A DNA stretch of 22,763 bases from CAZALT01 sp964485515 (GTDB lineage Bacteria; Actinomycetota; Acidimicrobiia; Acidimicrobiales; Acidimicrobilacustridaceae): positions 1-22,763 of the forward strand of contig CAZALT010000041.1 of NCBI GenBank assembly GCA_964485515.1, in the 5' to 3' direction. Position 1 is the first letter of the stretch, and each line of letters opens with the position of its first letter. The notes beneath the pieces were generated by a model, which saw nothing but the letters and a program-made list of their open reading frames with translations, was not told where the DNA came from and made no database searches. The position numbers and the translations under genes are program-made. Of the stretch, positions 14,281 through 21,982 are shown in pieces.

Positions 14281-14880
14281 ATGAAGCGCTCGATCGCCTT
14301 GGGTTGCTGGCTCGTCGTCGCCTGGATCGCCCTGTGGCGCGACCTGTCGTTCGCCAACCTGGTCACCGGTGTGGCGCTCGCCACCGTGCTCGTCGTGCTG
14401 TTCCCGGTGGGGAGGGCCACCGGACCGGACGACGGCCCCGTGGCGCCTCGATCCTCGTGGCGCCGCGCCGGGTTCACGGTGCGTCCGTGGCCGGCGCTGC
14501 GGTTCGGGGTGTTCTTCGCCGGCAAGCTCATCGAGGCCAACGCCATCGTGGCCTGGCAGGTGGTGCGCCCTTCCACGTCGATCGCCGAGGGCATCGTCGC
14601 CGTGCCGCTCCACACCCGGTCCGACGGGATCGCCACCATTGCTGCCGACGCCGTGACCCTCACCCCGGGCACGATGACCATCGACATCGACCGCCCCGCC
14701 GAAGGCCCGATCACCCTGTTCATCCACGTCCTGCAGCTCGGCGATCCTGCCGACGTCCGCGCCGACACCTGGGCCTTCGAGAAGATGGCACTGGCCGCGT
14801 TCGGCGACCCGGGCGAGCTCGACAACCCGGTCGGCGTCGACAGCCCGGCCGACAAGACCGAGGGAGCGAACCCCCCATGA
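14281..14880 (+). CDS. mrpE: Mrp antiporter subunit E
   Basis: This 199-residue protein matches the MnhE/MrpE family. The N-terminal hydrophobic hairpin (residues 5-42) is followed by the conserved FFAGKLIEANAIVAWQVVRP segment. A globular domain follows, with AVTLTPGTMTIDID and LFIHVL characteristic of the family. The C-terminal 25 residues are a polar extension. Its start is the ATG seven bases after the mrpD stop, and its TGA overlaps the mrpF start as ATGA. Confidence 0.93.
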   Translation: MKRSIALGCWLVVAWIALWRDLSFANLVTGVALATVLVVLFPVGRATGPDDGPVAPRSSWRRAGFTVRPWPALRFGVFFAGKLIEANAIVAWQVVRPSTSIAEGIVAVPLHTRSDGIATIAADAVTLTPGTMTIDIDRPAEGPITLFIHVLQLGDPADVRADTWAFEKMALAAFGDPGELDNPVGVDSPADKTEGANPP

Positions 14881-15137
14881 CTGTCGTGTGGTCGATCGCG
14901 TTCGGCCTGCTGGCCGTCGCCGCCGTGCTCATGGCCACCCGCGCCATGAGGGGACCCACCGTTGCCGAGCGGGTCGTCGCGCTCGACGTGCTCCTCGTGG
15001 TGATCACCTGCGGGATCCTCGTCGGCGCGGCCCGGACCGGTGACGGGATCTTCCTCGACCTCGCCGTGGTGGCGGCGCTCCTCACCTTCGCCGGAACCGT
15101 CACCGTCGCCCGCTTCATCGAACGGAGGGGCTCGTGA
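14877..15137 (+). CDS. mrpF: Mrp antiporter subunit F
   Basis: This 86-residue protein has three membrane helices and the MnhF/MrpF motifs RAMRGPTVAERVVALDVL and FLDLAVVAALLTFAGTVTVARF. The conserved Asp of ALD and the DLA segment are typical. The length is normal. It overlaps mrpE upstream (ATGA) and mrpG downstream (GTGA), which supports fixed subunit stoichiometry by coupled translation. Confidence 0.93.
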   Translation: MTVVWSIAFGLLAVAAVLMATRAMRGPTVAERVVALDVLLVVITCGILVGAARTGDGIFLDLAVVAALLTFAGTVTVARFIERRGS

Positions 15138-15514
15138 TCGCCGACGTCGCCTCCGCCGTCTTCGTCCTCGCCGGTGCCGGCCTGTGCCTGCTCGCCGGCA
15201 TCGGCCTGCACCGCTTCGACGACGTGTTCGCCCGCATGCACATCGCCACCAAACCGCCGACGCTCGGCATCATCTCGATCGCGGTCGGCGTGGCGATCGA
15301 GCTCGCCGACGACGACCCGGCGGCGATCGCCAAGGTCGTGCTGGTCATCCTGGCCGCCCTGATCACGGCACCGACCGCGGCGCAGATGATGAGCCGCGCC
15401 GCCTACCGGTCCGGCAACGAGCTCGCCGAGTCCACCGTCGTCGACGAGCTCGCCGACCGCACCGGTGCTCGAGATCCCGCGGCAGGGACGACACCCGACG
15501 GGGACGGCGCCTGA
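15134..15514 (+). CDS. mrpG: Mrp antiporter subunit G
   Basis: This 126-residue protein is the last of the seven Mrp subunits. It has three hydrophobic segments and the MnhG/MrpG signature GLHRFDDVFARMHIATKPPTLGIISI, followed by LITAPTAAQMMSRAAYRSG. The start is the GTG overlapping the mrpF stop. A polar tail of about 25 residues follows the family domain. The operon ends here, 127 bases from a convergent lipoprotein gene. Confidence 0.93.
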   Translation: MIADVASAVFVLAGAGLCLLAGIGLHRFDDVFARMHIATKPPTLGIISIAVGVAIELADDDPAAIAKVVLVILAALITAPTAAQMMSRAAYRSGNELAESTVVDELADRTGARDPAAGTTPDGDGA

Positions 15515-15603
15515 GGGCGGACCGGTCTGGGATCGATCGCCCCCCGCCCGCCTGCCGGGTGCCCACGTCGACGACGGCGAAGTACGGCTACCGGCCCGAC
15601 TCC

Positions 15604-15646
15604 AGGTCAGGTCAGGTCAGGTCAGGTCAGGTCAGGTCAGGTCAGG
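15604..15646. repeat. Pentanucleotide tandem repeat (AGGTC)8 plus three bases
   Basis: Eight perfect copies of AGGTC are followed by AGG, with no interruption. On the minus strand it reads as repeated TGACC and starts with the stop codon of the convergent lipoprotein gene at 15642-15644. Because five is not a multiple of three, TGA then recurs in all three minus-strand frames, and every 15 bases in each. The array lies between mrpG and the lipoprotein gene. Confidence 0.95.
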
Positions 15647-16190
15647 ATTCCGGCGGCCGCTCGGTCACGATGTACGCGACCGACGTCTCGCTCGGCTCTT
15701 CGTAGTCGAGCCCGATGGTGACGACCACGTTGCGCTCACCCTTCTCGAAGCCGAGCTGCCCGCCGAACGACCCGTTGGTCATGCTCCCGTACTTGACCGT
15801 CTCGGTCCACCCCTCGGCCGCGAGGTCGGCGGCCAGGGCATCGAGGGTCTCCTGGCCACCGGCATCGGTGGTGACCGTCACCATGAAGAGCAGGTTCCCA
15901 TCGGCTTCGGTGCGGCTCACCGTGGTCATGGTCCCGTCGACGATCGGCACGTCGGAGGGGAAGTCGTCGGGGAGCTCCTGGCTGGACGAGGTGCTGAAGT
16001 TCCCGTCCGGCGTGCTGATGCTGACGTTTCCTTCGCCATCGGTGTCGATGTCGACGTCACCGCCCACGGCCTGCTCCGCGGCCTTCTCGGTGGCCTTCTC
16101 CGCGATCTTGTCGGCGGCCTTGCCGCACCCGATGGACGTCAGGGCGAGGGCACAGGCCCCGAGGGCGAAGGCGGGACGGATGATCGACAT
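15642..16190 (-). CDS. Putative lipoprotein of unknown function
   Basis: This 182-residue protein begins with a signal sequence, MSIIRPAFALGACALALTSIGC; Cys22 would be lipidated after SIG, a tolerable but not ideal lipobox. An Ala/Lys/Glu-rich helical segment (AADKIAEKATEKAAEQAVGG) follows, then an Asp/Ser-rich part. A compact C-terminal domain carries LPDDFPSDVPIVDG, a motif seen in many actinobacterial exported lipoproteins of unknown role. The ATG at 16190 is preferred over in-frame starts upstream because GAGGAG precedes it and the signal peptide begins there. The last repeat unit of the AGGTC array supplies the stop codon. It is divergent from the LuxR-type regulator. No function can be assigned. 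Confidence 0.75.
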   Translation of the reverse strand: MSIIRPAFALGACALALTSIGCGKAADKIAEKATEKAAEQAVGGDVDIDTDGEGNVSISTPDGNFSTSSSQELPDDFPSDVPIVDGTMTTVSRTEADGNLLFMVTVTTDAGGQETLDALAADLAAEGWTETVKYGSMTNGSFGGQLGFEKGERNVVVTIGLDYEEPSETSVAYIVTERPPES

Positions 16191-16513
16191 GACGAAGAGC
16201 TCCTCGATGGGTTGGGTGCACTCGAGGTGGCCACGAAGACGGTCGACAGACCGCACCTCGGTTGGCACGCCGCATCTTGACCGCGGCGGTGCGGCCGCCC
16301 TCCTCGAGGCGCGTTAGGTTTCAGCGCGGTGAGCGGACCAGTCGGAACCCCCACCGTGCCTTCCATCGTCAGGTACCCGGCTCTCGGGCACCATGAGCAA
16401 TTCCTACTCAGGTCGTCGGATCCGATCGTCGGGCCCTCGAGTCCGACGCTCCGCCATCGACATCTCGCACACCGCCATCTCCCACACCGCCATCTCCCAA
16501 ACCACCCGGGCGC
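16191..16513. other. Divergent spacer between lipoprotein and LAL regulator genes
   Basis: This 323-base spacer should hold both promoters, but no clear -35/-10 pair is visible. It contains an inverted repeat CGTCGG/CCGACG with a 10-base loop (16427-16432 and 16443-16448) and a 15-base tandem repeat near the regulator start. It also holds a short ORF from 16329 that runs into the regulator gene. Codon composition is less GC-biased at third positions than in the flanking genes. Confidence 0.6.
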
Positions 16514-16517
16514 ATGA
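16329..16517 (+). other. Possible His-rich upstream ORF coupled to the LAL regulator
   Basis: A 62-codon ORF starts at a GTG and ends at a TGA that overlaps the regulator ATG as ATGA. Its last part encodes HRHLAHRHLPHRHLPNH, eight histidines in 17 codons, produced by the 15-base repeat. The regulator itself has no ribosome-binding site, so translation could be coupled from this ORF. Against it: no clear ribosome-binding site of its own, and third-position GC is low for this genome. It may be chance. Confidence 0.25.
16468..16497 (+). repeat. 15-bp direct tandem repeat upstream of the LAL regulator
   Basis: Two exact copies of CACACCGCCATCTCC (16468-16482 and 16483-16497) are flanked by a degenerate copy upstream and a partial CAAACC downstream. 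It ends 16 bases before the regulator start. It could be a binding-site array or a slippage product. Confidence 0.85.
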
Positions 16518-19135
16518 TGCGTGCTGCCGACTGGCCGTTCCTTGGCCGCGACCGAGAGATCGCCGACGTCGTCGCCGAGGTGATCGGACCGACGGTCCGA
16601 CACGGCGTCCTGCTACGGGGCGCGGCGGGCGTCGGCAAGACGACCCTCGCCCGAGCGGTCGCCACCGATCTCGAGGCACGCGGCATCGAGACGATCGAGT
16701 GCCATGGTTCGGCCAGCCTCGCCACCATCGCGTTCGGCGCGCTCGCCCCGCTCCTGGCGAAGTTGCGGGTGACACCGAGCGACGACGCGGGACGGCACCA
16801 CGGCCCGGGCGACGCCACCTTCCTCGCCGCGACCTGCGATGCCCTCGCCTCGTCGACGGGCACCGCGCTCCTCGTCGACGACGTCGCCCACGCCGATACC
16901 GGCTCGATCGCCGTCATCCGTGCCGCCGTCCTGCTCACCGGGCTGCCCGTGCTGCTCACCGCCCGGTCGACCGATCCGCTTCCACCGCTCATCGCCGGAC
17001 TGGCGGACGAGGGTCTGCTCGAGGTCATCGAGCTCGAAGGACTCGACCGTGACGCGTCCGACGCCGTCCTCGAGCACGCGCTCGGCGGGCCCATCGACCC
17101 CGCGACGGCCCGTCAGCTCCACGAGACCAGCCAGGGCAATCCCCTGTTCCTGCGCGAGCTCGTCCGCGGCGCGGCCGCCAACGGCCAGATCGTCGCCGGA
17201 CCGCACGGCTACGTGACCGGGCCGGTCCCCTCCTCGCGGCTCATCGAGCTGCTCGGGGACCGCGTCGAACGCGCCGACGCCGATGAGCATCGGGTGCTCG
17301 AGCTGCTCGCGGCCGCCCAACCGCTGCCCATGCGCTCCCTGGGTCCACGCGACGTGATCGACCGCCTGGAATCCGACGGCATGGTGACCGTGGACGGTCC
17401 CGCCACCGCGATGCTCGTCCGTCTGGGACACCCGATCTACGACGAGGTCATCCGGGCGGCCACACCTACCGCACGATGGTACGACCGGCTCCGCGATGCC
17501 GCCGAGCTCCTGCGGTGCGAGGCGCCCGGCGACGACGAGGCGCTTCTCCGCGCCGTCGACCTCGAGATCCGTTGCGGTGCCGCCGTGGCCACACCCGATC
17601 TCGTGCGAGCCGCGCGGCGGGCAGCCGCCCTGCTCGACCACGAGATGGTCCTCACCCTCGCCGACCACCTCATCGAGGCGGGGACGTCGTCGGTCGGCCA
17701 GCAGCTACGAGGCAGCGCACGCTCCTCGCTGGGCCTGGCCCGCGAAGCAGAGAAGTCGTTGACCCTCGCCCTGGCCCTGGCGACCACCGACGACGAGGTG
17801 ACTCGCGCCGCGCAGGCGCTCGCCCAGCACCTCGCCGTCCGCGTCGGTCGGGCCGACGAGGCGCTCGACGTGCTCGACCAGGCGACCGGACGCATCACCG
17901 ATCCTGGTTGGATCGCCTTCCTCGACGCCGATCGTGCCCGATGGGCGATCCTGGCCGGACGGGCGACGACCTTTGCCCGCGACGTCGAGCAGACCGGCGC
18001 GGCCCGGCTCAACACGCTCATGGTCGAGGCCCTCGTGAACCTCATGGACGGCCATCTCGCGACGGCGAACCGCGCCATCGACGACGCCCTGGCGTTGGCC
18101 ACCGCGCACCGGGACCTCGTGAGCCACTCCGTCGAGCTCCTCACGTTGTCGCGCTGCATCTCCGCGGTGTTCGGCGGCAACCTGCCGGCGGCGCTCGAGC
18201 TGGCCCGGACCGAGATGGCGACCGCCGGGGCGCGCAACGACGAACCGATCGGCATGTGGGCCTACGCCCTCAGCCTCGCCTCGCTGCACGCCGGACGGGT
18301 CACCGATGCCCTCGACTGGAGCGACCTCGCCGTGCCCCGCTTGGCGTGGCGGGACTTCACCGGCCTGCACCCCACCGCGGTCGCCGTCCGAGCGACAGCG
18401 CTCGCGCAGCTCGGTCGAGTCGGCGACGCCCGGCGGACCCTCGCGCAACCCGAGCTGGCCGACGCAGGCGATGGGTGGTCCGCGATCCAGGCCGGTCAGG
18501 CCCGCGCCTGGTGCGCCGTAGCCGAAGGCCGACCGGACGAAGGCGCCGAGACCGCGGCGGCGGCCGGCCGAGACGGGATGGACAACGGTCAGCTCTACCT
18601 GGGCGCCTTGACCTGCTACGCCGCGGTGCGCTTCGGCCGGGCCGAGCCCGTGGCCGAGCACCTGGAGTGGGCCCGGTCGCAAGGAGAAGGCCCGCTGCTC
18701 GCCACGTTCGACCGCCACGCCCGCGGCCTGATCGACCAGGACCCTGGTGGTCTGGTGGGCACATCGACCGAGCTGGCGTCGATCGGCATGACGACCGCGG
18801 CCGCCGAAGCGCTCGAGCAGGCGTCGATGATCCATCGACGGCAGGGCGATTCGGAAGGTGCGAGACGCCTCCACCTCCGGGCGAACCACCTCCTGCGCGA
18901 CGCCCACCTCGCCCCGATCGGGGCGATGACCGCCAGCGCTCTCACCACCCGCGAGCGCGAGATCGCGGTCCTGGCCGCCCAACGTCATCGGAGCAGACAG
19001 ATCGCCGACGCGCTCGGCCTGTCGGTCCGGACGGTGGACAACCACCTGGCGCGCGTCTACCGCAAGCTCGACGTCGCGTCGCGAGACGACCTGCCTGACG
19101 CGCTCGATGCACTGGGCCTCGTCGGCGGATCCTGA
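16514..19135 (+). CDS. LAL-type LuxR-family ATPase transcriptional regulator
   Basis: This 873-residue protein has the layout of large ATP-binding LuxR (LAL) regulators in the MalT-like STAND class. The N-terminal AAA/NTPase region shows Walker A GAAGVGKTT (36-44) and a Walker B-like ALLVDDVAHAD (118-128). A long Ala/Leu/Arg-rich middle, about 330-800, looks like TPR-type helical repeats. The C-terminal LuxR helix-turn-helix at 809-863 reads LTTREREIAVLA, RQIADALGLSVRTVDNHLARVYRKLDV. Such proteins are activators gated by ATP and an inducer. The start is ATG at 16514 (or 16517); nothing in frame upstream can serve, and there is no Shine-Dalgarno sequence. Targets are unknown; the divergent lipoprotein gene is one candidate. 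Confidence 0.9.
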   Translation: MMRAADWPFLGRDREIADVVAEVIGPTVRHGVLLRGAAGVGKTTLARAVATDLEARGIETIECHGSASLATIAFGALAPLLAKLRVTPSDDAGRHHGPGDATFLAATCDALASSTGTALLVDDVAHADTGSIAVIRAAVLLTGLPVLLTARSTDPLPPLIAGLADEGLLEVIELEGLDRDASDAVLEHALGGPIDPATARQLHETSQGNPLFLRELVRGAAANGQIVAGPHGYVTGPVPSSRLIELLGDRVERADADEHRVLELLAAAQPLPMRSLGPRDVIDRLESDGMVTVDGPATAMLVRLGHPIYDEVIRAATPTARWYDRLRDAAELLRCEAPGDDEALLRAVDLEIRCGAAVATPDLVRAARRAAALLDHEMVLTLADHLIEAGTSSVGQQLRGSARSSLGLAREAEKSLTLALALATTDDEVTRAAQALAQHLAVRVGRADEALDVLDQATGRITDPGWIAFLDADRARWAILAGRATTFARDVEQTGAARLNTLMVEALVNLMDGHLATANRAIDDALALATAHRDLVSHSVELLTLSRCISAVFGGNLPAALELARTEMATAGARNDEPIGMWAYALSLASLHAGRVTDALDWSDLAVPRLAWRDFTGLHPTAVAVRATALAQLGRVGDARRTLAQPELADAGDGWSAIQAGQARAWCAVAEGRPDEGAETAAAAGRDGMDNGQLYLGALTCYAAVRFGRAEPVAEHLEWARSQGEGPLLATFDRHARGLIDQDPGGLVGTSTELASIGMTTAAAEALEQASMIHRRQGDSEGARRLHLRANHLLRDAHLAPIGAMTASALTTREREIAVLAAQRHRSRQIADALGLSVRTVDNHLARVYRKLDVASRDDLPDALDALGLVGGS

Positions 19136-19158
19136 CCGACGAGGCCTCGACACGCGGG

Positions 19159-19173
19159 CCGACCTCCGGTCGG
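19159..19173. terminator. Hairpin between convergent LAL and SRPBCC genes
   Basis: CCGACC and GGTCGG form a perfect 6-bp stem around TCC, right before the SRPBCC stop codon. A separate 10-bp palindrome CGAGGCCTCG lies at 19140-19149. Together they fill the 39-base convergent gap and probably act as a bidirectional terminator, without a T-tract. Confidence 0.45.
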
Positions 19174-19174
19174 T

Positions 19175-19645
19175 TCAGCTGAAGTGAGCGACGACGTTGG
19201 CGACGGACTCCCGGACGTTGTCCCGGTGGCGCTTGGGGAATCCGGCCAGCTTGAGGGGCGCGCCGAGCTTGGCCGGGCGGAGGTCGAAGGTCTCGGTGAC
19301 GTGACACGAGCTGACATCGATCGGCTCCATCTCCCACCTCCAGCGGTGCCCACCGACGTGTGCCCACGCGATGAGTCGACCGGGTTCGAGCTCGACGACA
19401 CGGGAGGAGATGGCGTAGGGGATGCCGTACAGCTTCATCTTCATCCCGAACTTGTCGCCATCCTCCAAGACGTCGGGCCCCGTCCTGTTGCCGCGGACGG
19501 AGTGGTCCCCGCTGATGATCGAGTGGTTCGCCGGCCGTCGGACGAACTCGAAGACCTCCACCGCAGGGGCCGCCACGACCGCCGTCGCGCGCACCGTGTC
19601 ACGGTCGAGACGGACCTCGATGCCATCGGAACCAGCGTCGGTCAT
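19175..19645 (-). CDS. SRPBCC (START-like) family protein
   Basis: This 156-residue protein has the size and pattern of the polyketide cyclase/dehydrase SRPBCC superfamily, a helix-grip fold that holds hydrophobic ligands. It begins with a strand (VRATAVVAAPAVEVFEFVRRPANHSIISG) in which the PAVEVFEFV helix is typical. It continues with GDKFGMKMKLYGIPYAISSRVVELEPGRLIAWAHVG and a C-terminal long helix (KRHRDNVRESVANVVAHF). No catalytic role can be assigned. The ATG at 19645 is preceded by TATCCT exactly six bases away and lacks a Shine-Dalgarno sequence, so a leaderless message is likely. It is divergent from the MarR gene. Confidence 0.75.
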   Translation of the reverse strand: MTDAGSDGIEVRLDRDTVRATAVVAAPAVEVFEFVRRPANHSIISGDHSVRGNRTGPDVLEDGDKFGMKMKLYGIPYAISSRVVELEPGRLIAWAHVGGHRWRWEMEPIDVSSCHVTETFDLRPAKLGAPLKLAGFPKRHRDNVRESVANVVAHFS

Positions 19646-19651
19646 GTGCGC

Positions 19652-19657
19652 AGGATA
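19652..19657 (-). promoter_or_regulatory. -10-like hexamer of a putative leaderless promoter (SRPBCC gene)
   Basis: On the minus strand this reads TATCCT, followed by six bases (GCGCAC) and the ATG at 19645. The match to TAnnnT and the identical spacing before the crotonase and MarR genes support a leaderless start. Confidence 0.55.
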
Positions 19658-19766
19658 CGGCGTCGCACCGAGCACCGAGCACCGGCCACCGCGGGAACGA
19701 TGCACAAGTACCGCCGTCGAGGCAGGGGCCGACCGCCAGGTACTTCGTGGTGCTAAGCGATCTCGG

Positions 19767-19772
19767 TACCCT
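19767..19772 (+). promoter_or_regulatory. -10-like hexamer of a putative leaderless promoter (marR gene)
   Basis: TACCCT is followed by six bases (CGGGGA) and the ATG at 19779. There is no proper Shine-Dalgarno spacing, so the transcript probably starts at the ATG. Confidence 0.5.
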
Positions 19773-19778
19773 CGGGGA

Positions 19779-20294
19779 ATGGCCCGACCCTCGGCGATGA
19801 CGAACGATGCGACCGACGACGCCACGCGGTTGCGGCTGGCCGTCACCCGGTTGGCCCGGTCGTTGCGTCAGCAGTCCGACACGGGACTCTCCCCGAGTCA
19901 GGTCTCCACGTTGGCGTCCATCGCCCGCCACGGTCCGCTGACCCTGGGCGCGCTCGCCGACTGGGAGCGCGTCGCTCCGCCCACGATCACCCGCATCATC
20001 GCCAAGCTCGAGGACGACGGCCTCGTCACCAGGCAGACCAGCACGACCGACCGTCGCCGCGCCGAGGTGGCGATCACCGATGCGGGTCTCGACATCATGA
20101 GCGAGACGAACCGCCGGAAGAACGCCTGGTTGGCCGACCGACTCGCTCAGCTCACCCCGGAGGAGCGGGAGCGGATCCACGATGCCATCGACGCGCTCGA
20201 CGTGCTGACCACGACGACTGGACCCCTCGTTCCCCGATCCGGTCGCCAGCCATCATCCGGCGACCCGCCGCCACCCGGCCAGCCTTCTCCGTGA
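19779..20294 (+). CDS. MarR-family transcriptional regulator
   Basis: This 171-residue protein is a winged-helix MarR regulator. The domain spans about residues 15-140. LSPSQVSTLASIARHGPLTLGALADWERVAPPTITRIIAKLEDDGLVTRQTSTTDRRRAEVAITDAG contains the recognition helix and the wing with the family DRR motif. The C-terminal 25 residues are a Pro/Ser/Gly-rich tail. MarR dimers usually repress their own operon and release DNA on ligand binding. The ATG at 19779 is favoured by the -10-like TACCCT six bases upstream; an in-frame ATG at 19797 is an alternative. Its stop overlaps the MFS gene start as GTGA, the common repressor-exporter arrangement. Confidence 0.9.
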   Translation: MARPSAMTNDATDDATRLRLAVTRLARSLRQQSDTGLSPSQVSTLASIARHGPLTLGALADWERVAPPTITRIIAKLEDDGLVTRQTSTTDRRRAEVAITDAGLDIMSETNRRKNAWLADRLAQLTPEERERIHDAIDALDVLTTTTGPLVPRSGRQPSSGDPPPPGQPSP

Positions 20295-21604
20295 GCCGCC
20301 TACGCCGCGCCACGCAGGACACGTTCCGGTCGCTGCGCTCGCGCAACTTCCGCCTGTTCTTCGGCGGCCAGTTGATCTCACAGGTCGGCAACTGGCTGAC
20401 GATGATCGCCATGACGCTGCTGGTGTTCCGCATCACCGACAGCGGTGTCGCCCTCGGCGTGCTCGCCGCCTGCCAGTTCGGACCGGTGCTGGTGTTCGGG
20501 CCGTGGGCGGGGCTCGTCGCCGACCGCTCCGACAAGCGCCGCCTGCTCATCACCGTGCAGGCGATCGCCATGGTGCAGTCGTTCGCGCTGGCCGCGTTGG
20601 CCTTCGCCGACCACCCACCTCTCGTACCCCTCTACCTCATCGCCCTGGTGGGCGGGTTCACCACGGCGTTCGACAACCCGGCCCGGCGCGCCTTCGTCGT
20701 CGAGATGGTGCCGACCGACGACGTCAACAACGCCGTGAGCCTCAACAGCGCGGTGATGACCTCGTCCCGCGTCGTCGGTCCCGCGCTTGGCGGTCTGCTC
20801 ATCTCGACCGTCGGCTTCGGCTGGGCGTTCGTCGTCGACGGCGTCTCCTACGTCGCGGTGCTCTGGGCGCTGTGGGCGATGCGCGCCGCGGAGCTGCACC
20901 GGTCGGTTCCCGCCACCCGGGCCAAGGGCCAGGTGCGCGCCGGGCTGCGCTACGTGGCCGGTGTGCGCGACCTGTGGGTACCGCTCGTGATGATGGCCGT
21001 CATCGGCACCTTCGCCTTCAACTTCCAGGTCGTGTTCCCCCTGTTCGTCACCCGAGATCTGGGTGGTGACGACACGACCTTCACGATCTTGTTGTCGGTG
21101 GTGAGCGTTGGATCGCTCGTCGGAGCGTTGGCGGCGGCGCGCCGCCACCAGATCGACATCCGCATCGTGAGCCTGTCCGCCATCGCCTTCGGCCTGCCCC
21201 TCATCGGCCTGGCCATCGTCCCGAACCTCGCGTTCACGCTCCTCCTCGGAGCTCTCGTCGGCCTCGGTTCGATCGCCTTCCTCACCTCCTCGACGGCGAT
21301 CGTCCAGCTGCGGGCACGGCCCGAGATGCGTGGACGCGTCCTCGCCCTCCAGGCGATGGTGTTCCTGGGCACGACCCCGATCGGCGGACCGATCCTGGGC
21401 TGGATCTGCGACGCATGGGGAGCCCGCTGGGGCATCGCGCTCGGCGGCGCGGCCTGCCTCCTCGCCGGTGCGTGGGGCATGACCATGATCGACGGCACCC
21501 GACGCATCGACCGCGACAGGGGATCAGACGAGGGGGATGATCGGGATGTCCCAGTTGTCGTTGGTGAACTTCATCCAGCTCACCCAGGCGCTGATGCTCA
21601 GTAG
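20291..21604 (+). CDS. MFS transporter (EntS/MFS_3-like exporter)
   Basis: This 437-residue protein has about 12 hydrophobic segments and the features of the EntS/MFS_3 branch. RSLRSRNFRLFFGGQLISQVGNWLTMIAMTLLVFRIT is the family's N-terminal signature. GLVADRSDKRRLL is the loop 2-3 motif A, and NPARRAFVVEMVP and NSAVMTSSRVVGPALGG are conserved in helices 4-5. Members export small molecules such as drugs or siderophores by proton antiport; the substrate here is unknown. The GTG at 20291 overlaps the marR stop, so repressor and exporter are co-translated and probably induced by the exported compound. The last 26 codons overlap antisense with the PGPGW gene. That tail (acidic, then HPAHPG) is hydrophilic and may not be under strong selection. 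Confidence 0.9.
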   Translation: MSRLRRATQDTFRSLRSRNFRLFFGGQLISQVGNWLTMIAMTLLVFRITDSGVALGVLAACQFGPVLVFGPWAGLVADRSDKRRLLITVQAIAMVQSFALAALAFADHPPLVPLYLIALVGGFTTAFDNPARRAFVVEMVPTDDVNNAVSLNSAVMTSSRVVGPALGGLLISTVGFGWAFVVDGVSYVAVLWALWAMRAAELHRSVPATRAKGQVRAGLRYVAGVRDLWVPLVMMAVIGTFAFNFQVVFPLFVTRDLGGDDTTFTILLSVVSVGSLVGALAAARRHQIDIRIVSLSAIAFGLPLIGLAIVPNLAFTLLLGALVGLGSIAFLTSSTAIVQLRARPEMRGRVLALQAMVFLGTTPIGGPILGWICDAWGARWGIALGGAACLLAGAWGMTMIDGTRRIDRDRGSDEGDDRDVPVVVGELHPAHPGADAQ

Positions 21605-21982
21605 CACGACGGCGACGCCGATGCTGACGGCGAGGAAGCCCTTCGACAGCTCACCGTCGTCACCTTCGGGAAGGCGCTTGCGCAAGCGCTGCATCCACCG
21701 GTCGGCGAAGGGGACCTCGGGCGCGATGAGCGCGAGGCCGGCGACCATGGCGAGGATGCCCGGACCGGGCAGGACGAGCATCGCGACGCCCAACAGGGTG
21801 AGCAGCACCCCGGCGGTGAACCGGGCCAGGCGCCGGACAAGGCTCTTCTTGGCCTCCTCGACGGTCTCCTCGCGATGCCCGGTGGCCATCTCGGCCGCGA
21901 TGGCAGCCTCCTCCCACTCCTCCATCCGCTCCCGGAAGTGCGACGCATGGGGCTGCGGATCCGGATCGTCGGGGAGCGTCAT
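21524..21982 (-). CDS. PGPGW-family transmembrane protein
   Basis: This 152-residue protein starts with a charged, Glu-rich N-terminal half (residues 1-50). Two membrane helices at about 54-70 and 76-90 are joined by LVLPGPGILAMVAGLALIAPE, the signature of the putative transmembrane PGPGW family. A third helix lies near 114-134. The function of the family is unknown. The ATG at 21982 overlaps the upstream cation-ATPase stop as ATGA, and upstream in-frame codons lie inside that gene. Coupling to the pump suggests a shared membrane role. Its 3' end overlaps the convergent MFS gene by 81 bases. Confidence 0.85.
   Translation of the reverse strand: MTLPDDPDPQPHASHFRERMEEWEEAAIAAEMATGHREETVEEAKKSLVRRLARFTAGVLLTLLGVAMLVLPGPGILAMVAGLALIAPEVPFADRWMQRLRKRLPEGDDGELSKGFLAVSIGVAVVLLSISAWVSWMKFTNDNWDIPIIPLV

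Noticed and set aside
15515..15549. GGGCGG and CCGCCC as a terminator hairpin after mrpG
   Set aside because: The loop is 23 bases and the arms are only six; pairing this weak is expected by chance at this GC content.
16468..16497. Tandem repeat as a CRISPR-like array
   Set aside because: The units are directly adjacent with no spacers, and there are no cas genes.
16393..17052. A plus-strand ORF starting ATG-AGC-AAT across the 15-bp repeat into the LAL gene
   Set aside because: Beyond the spacer it is an Arg-rich shadow of the LAL reading frame, with no domain.
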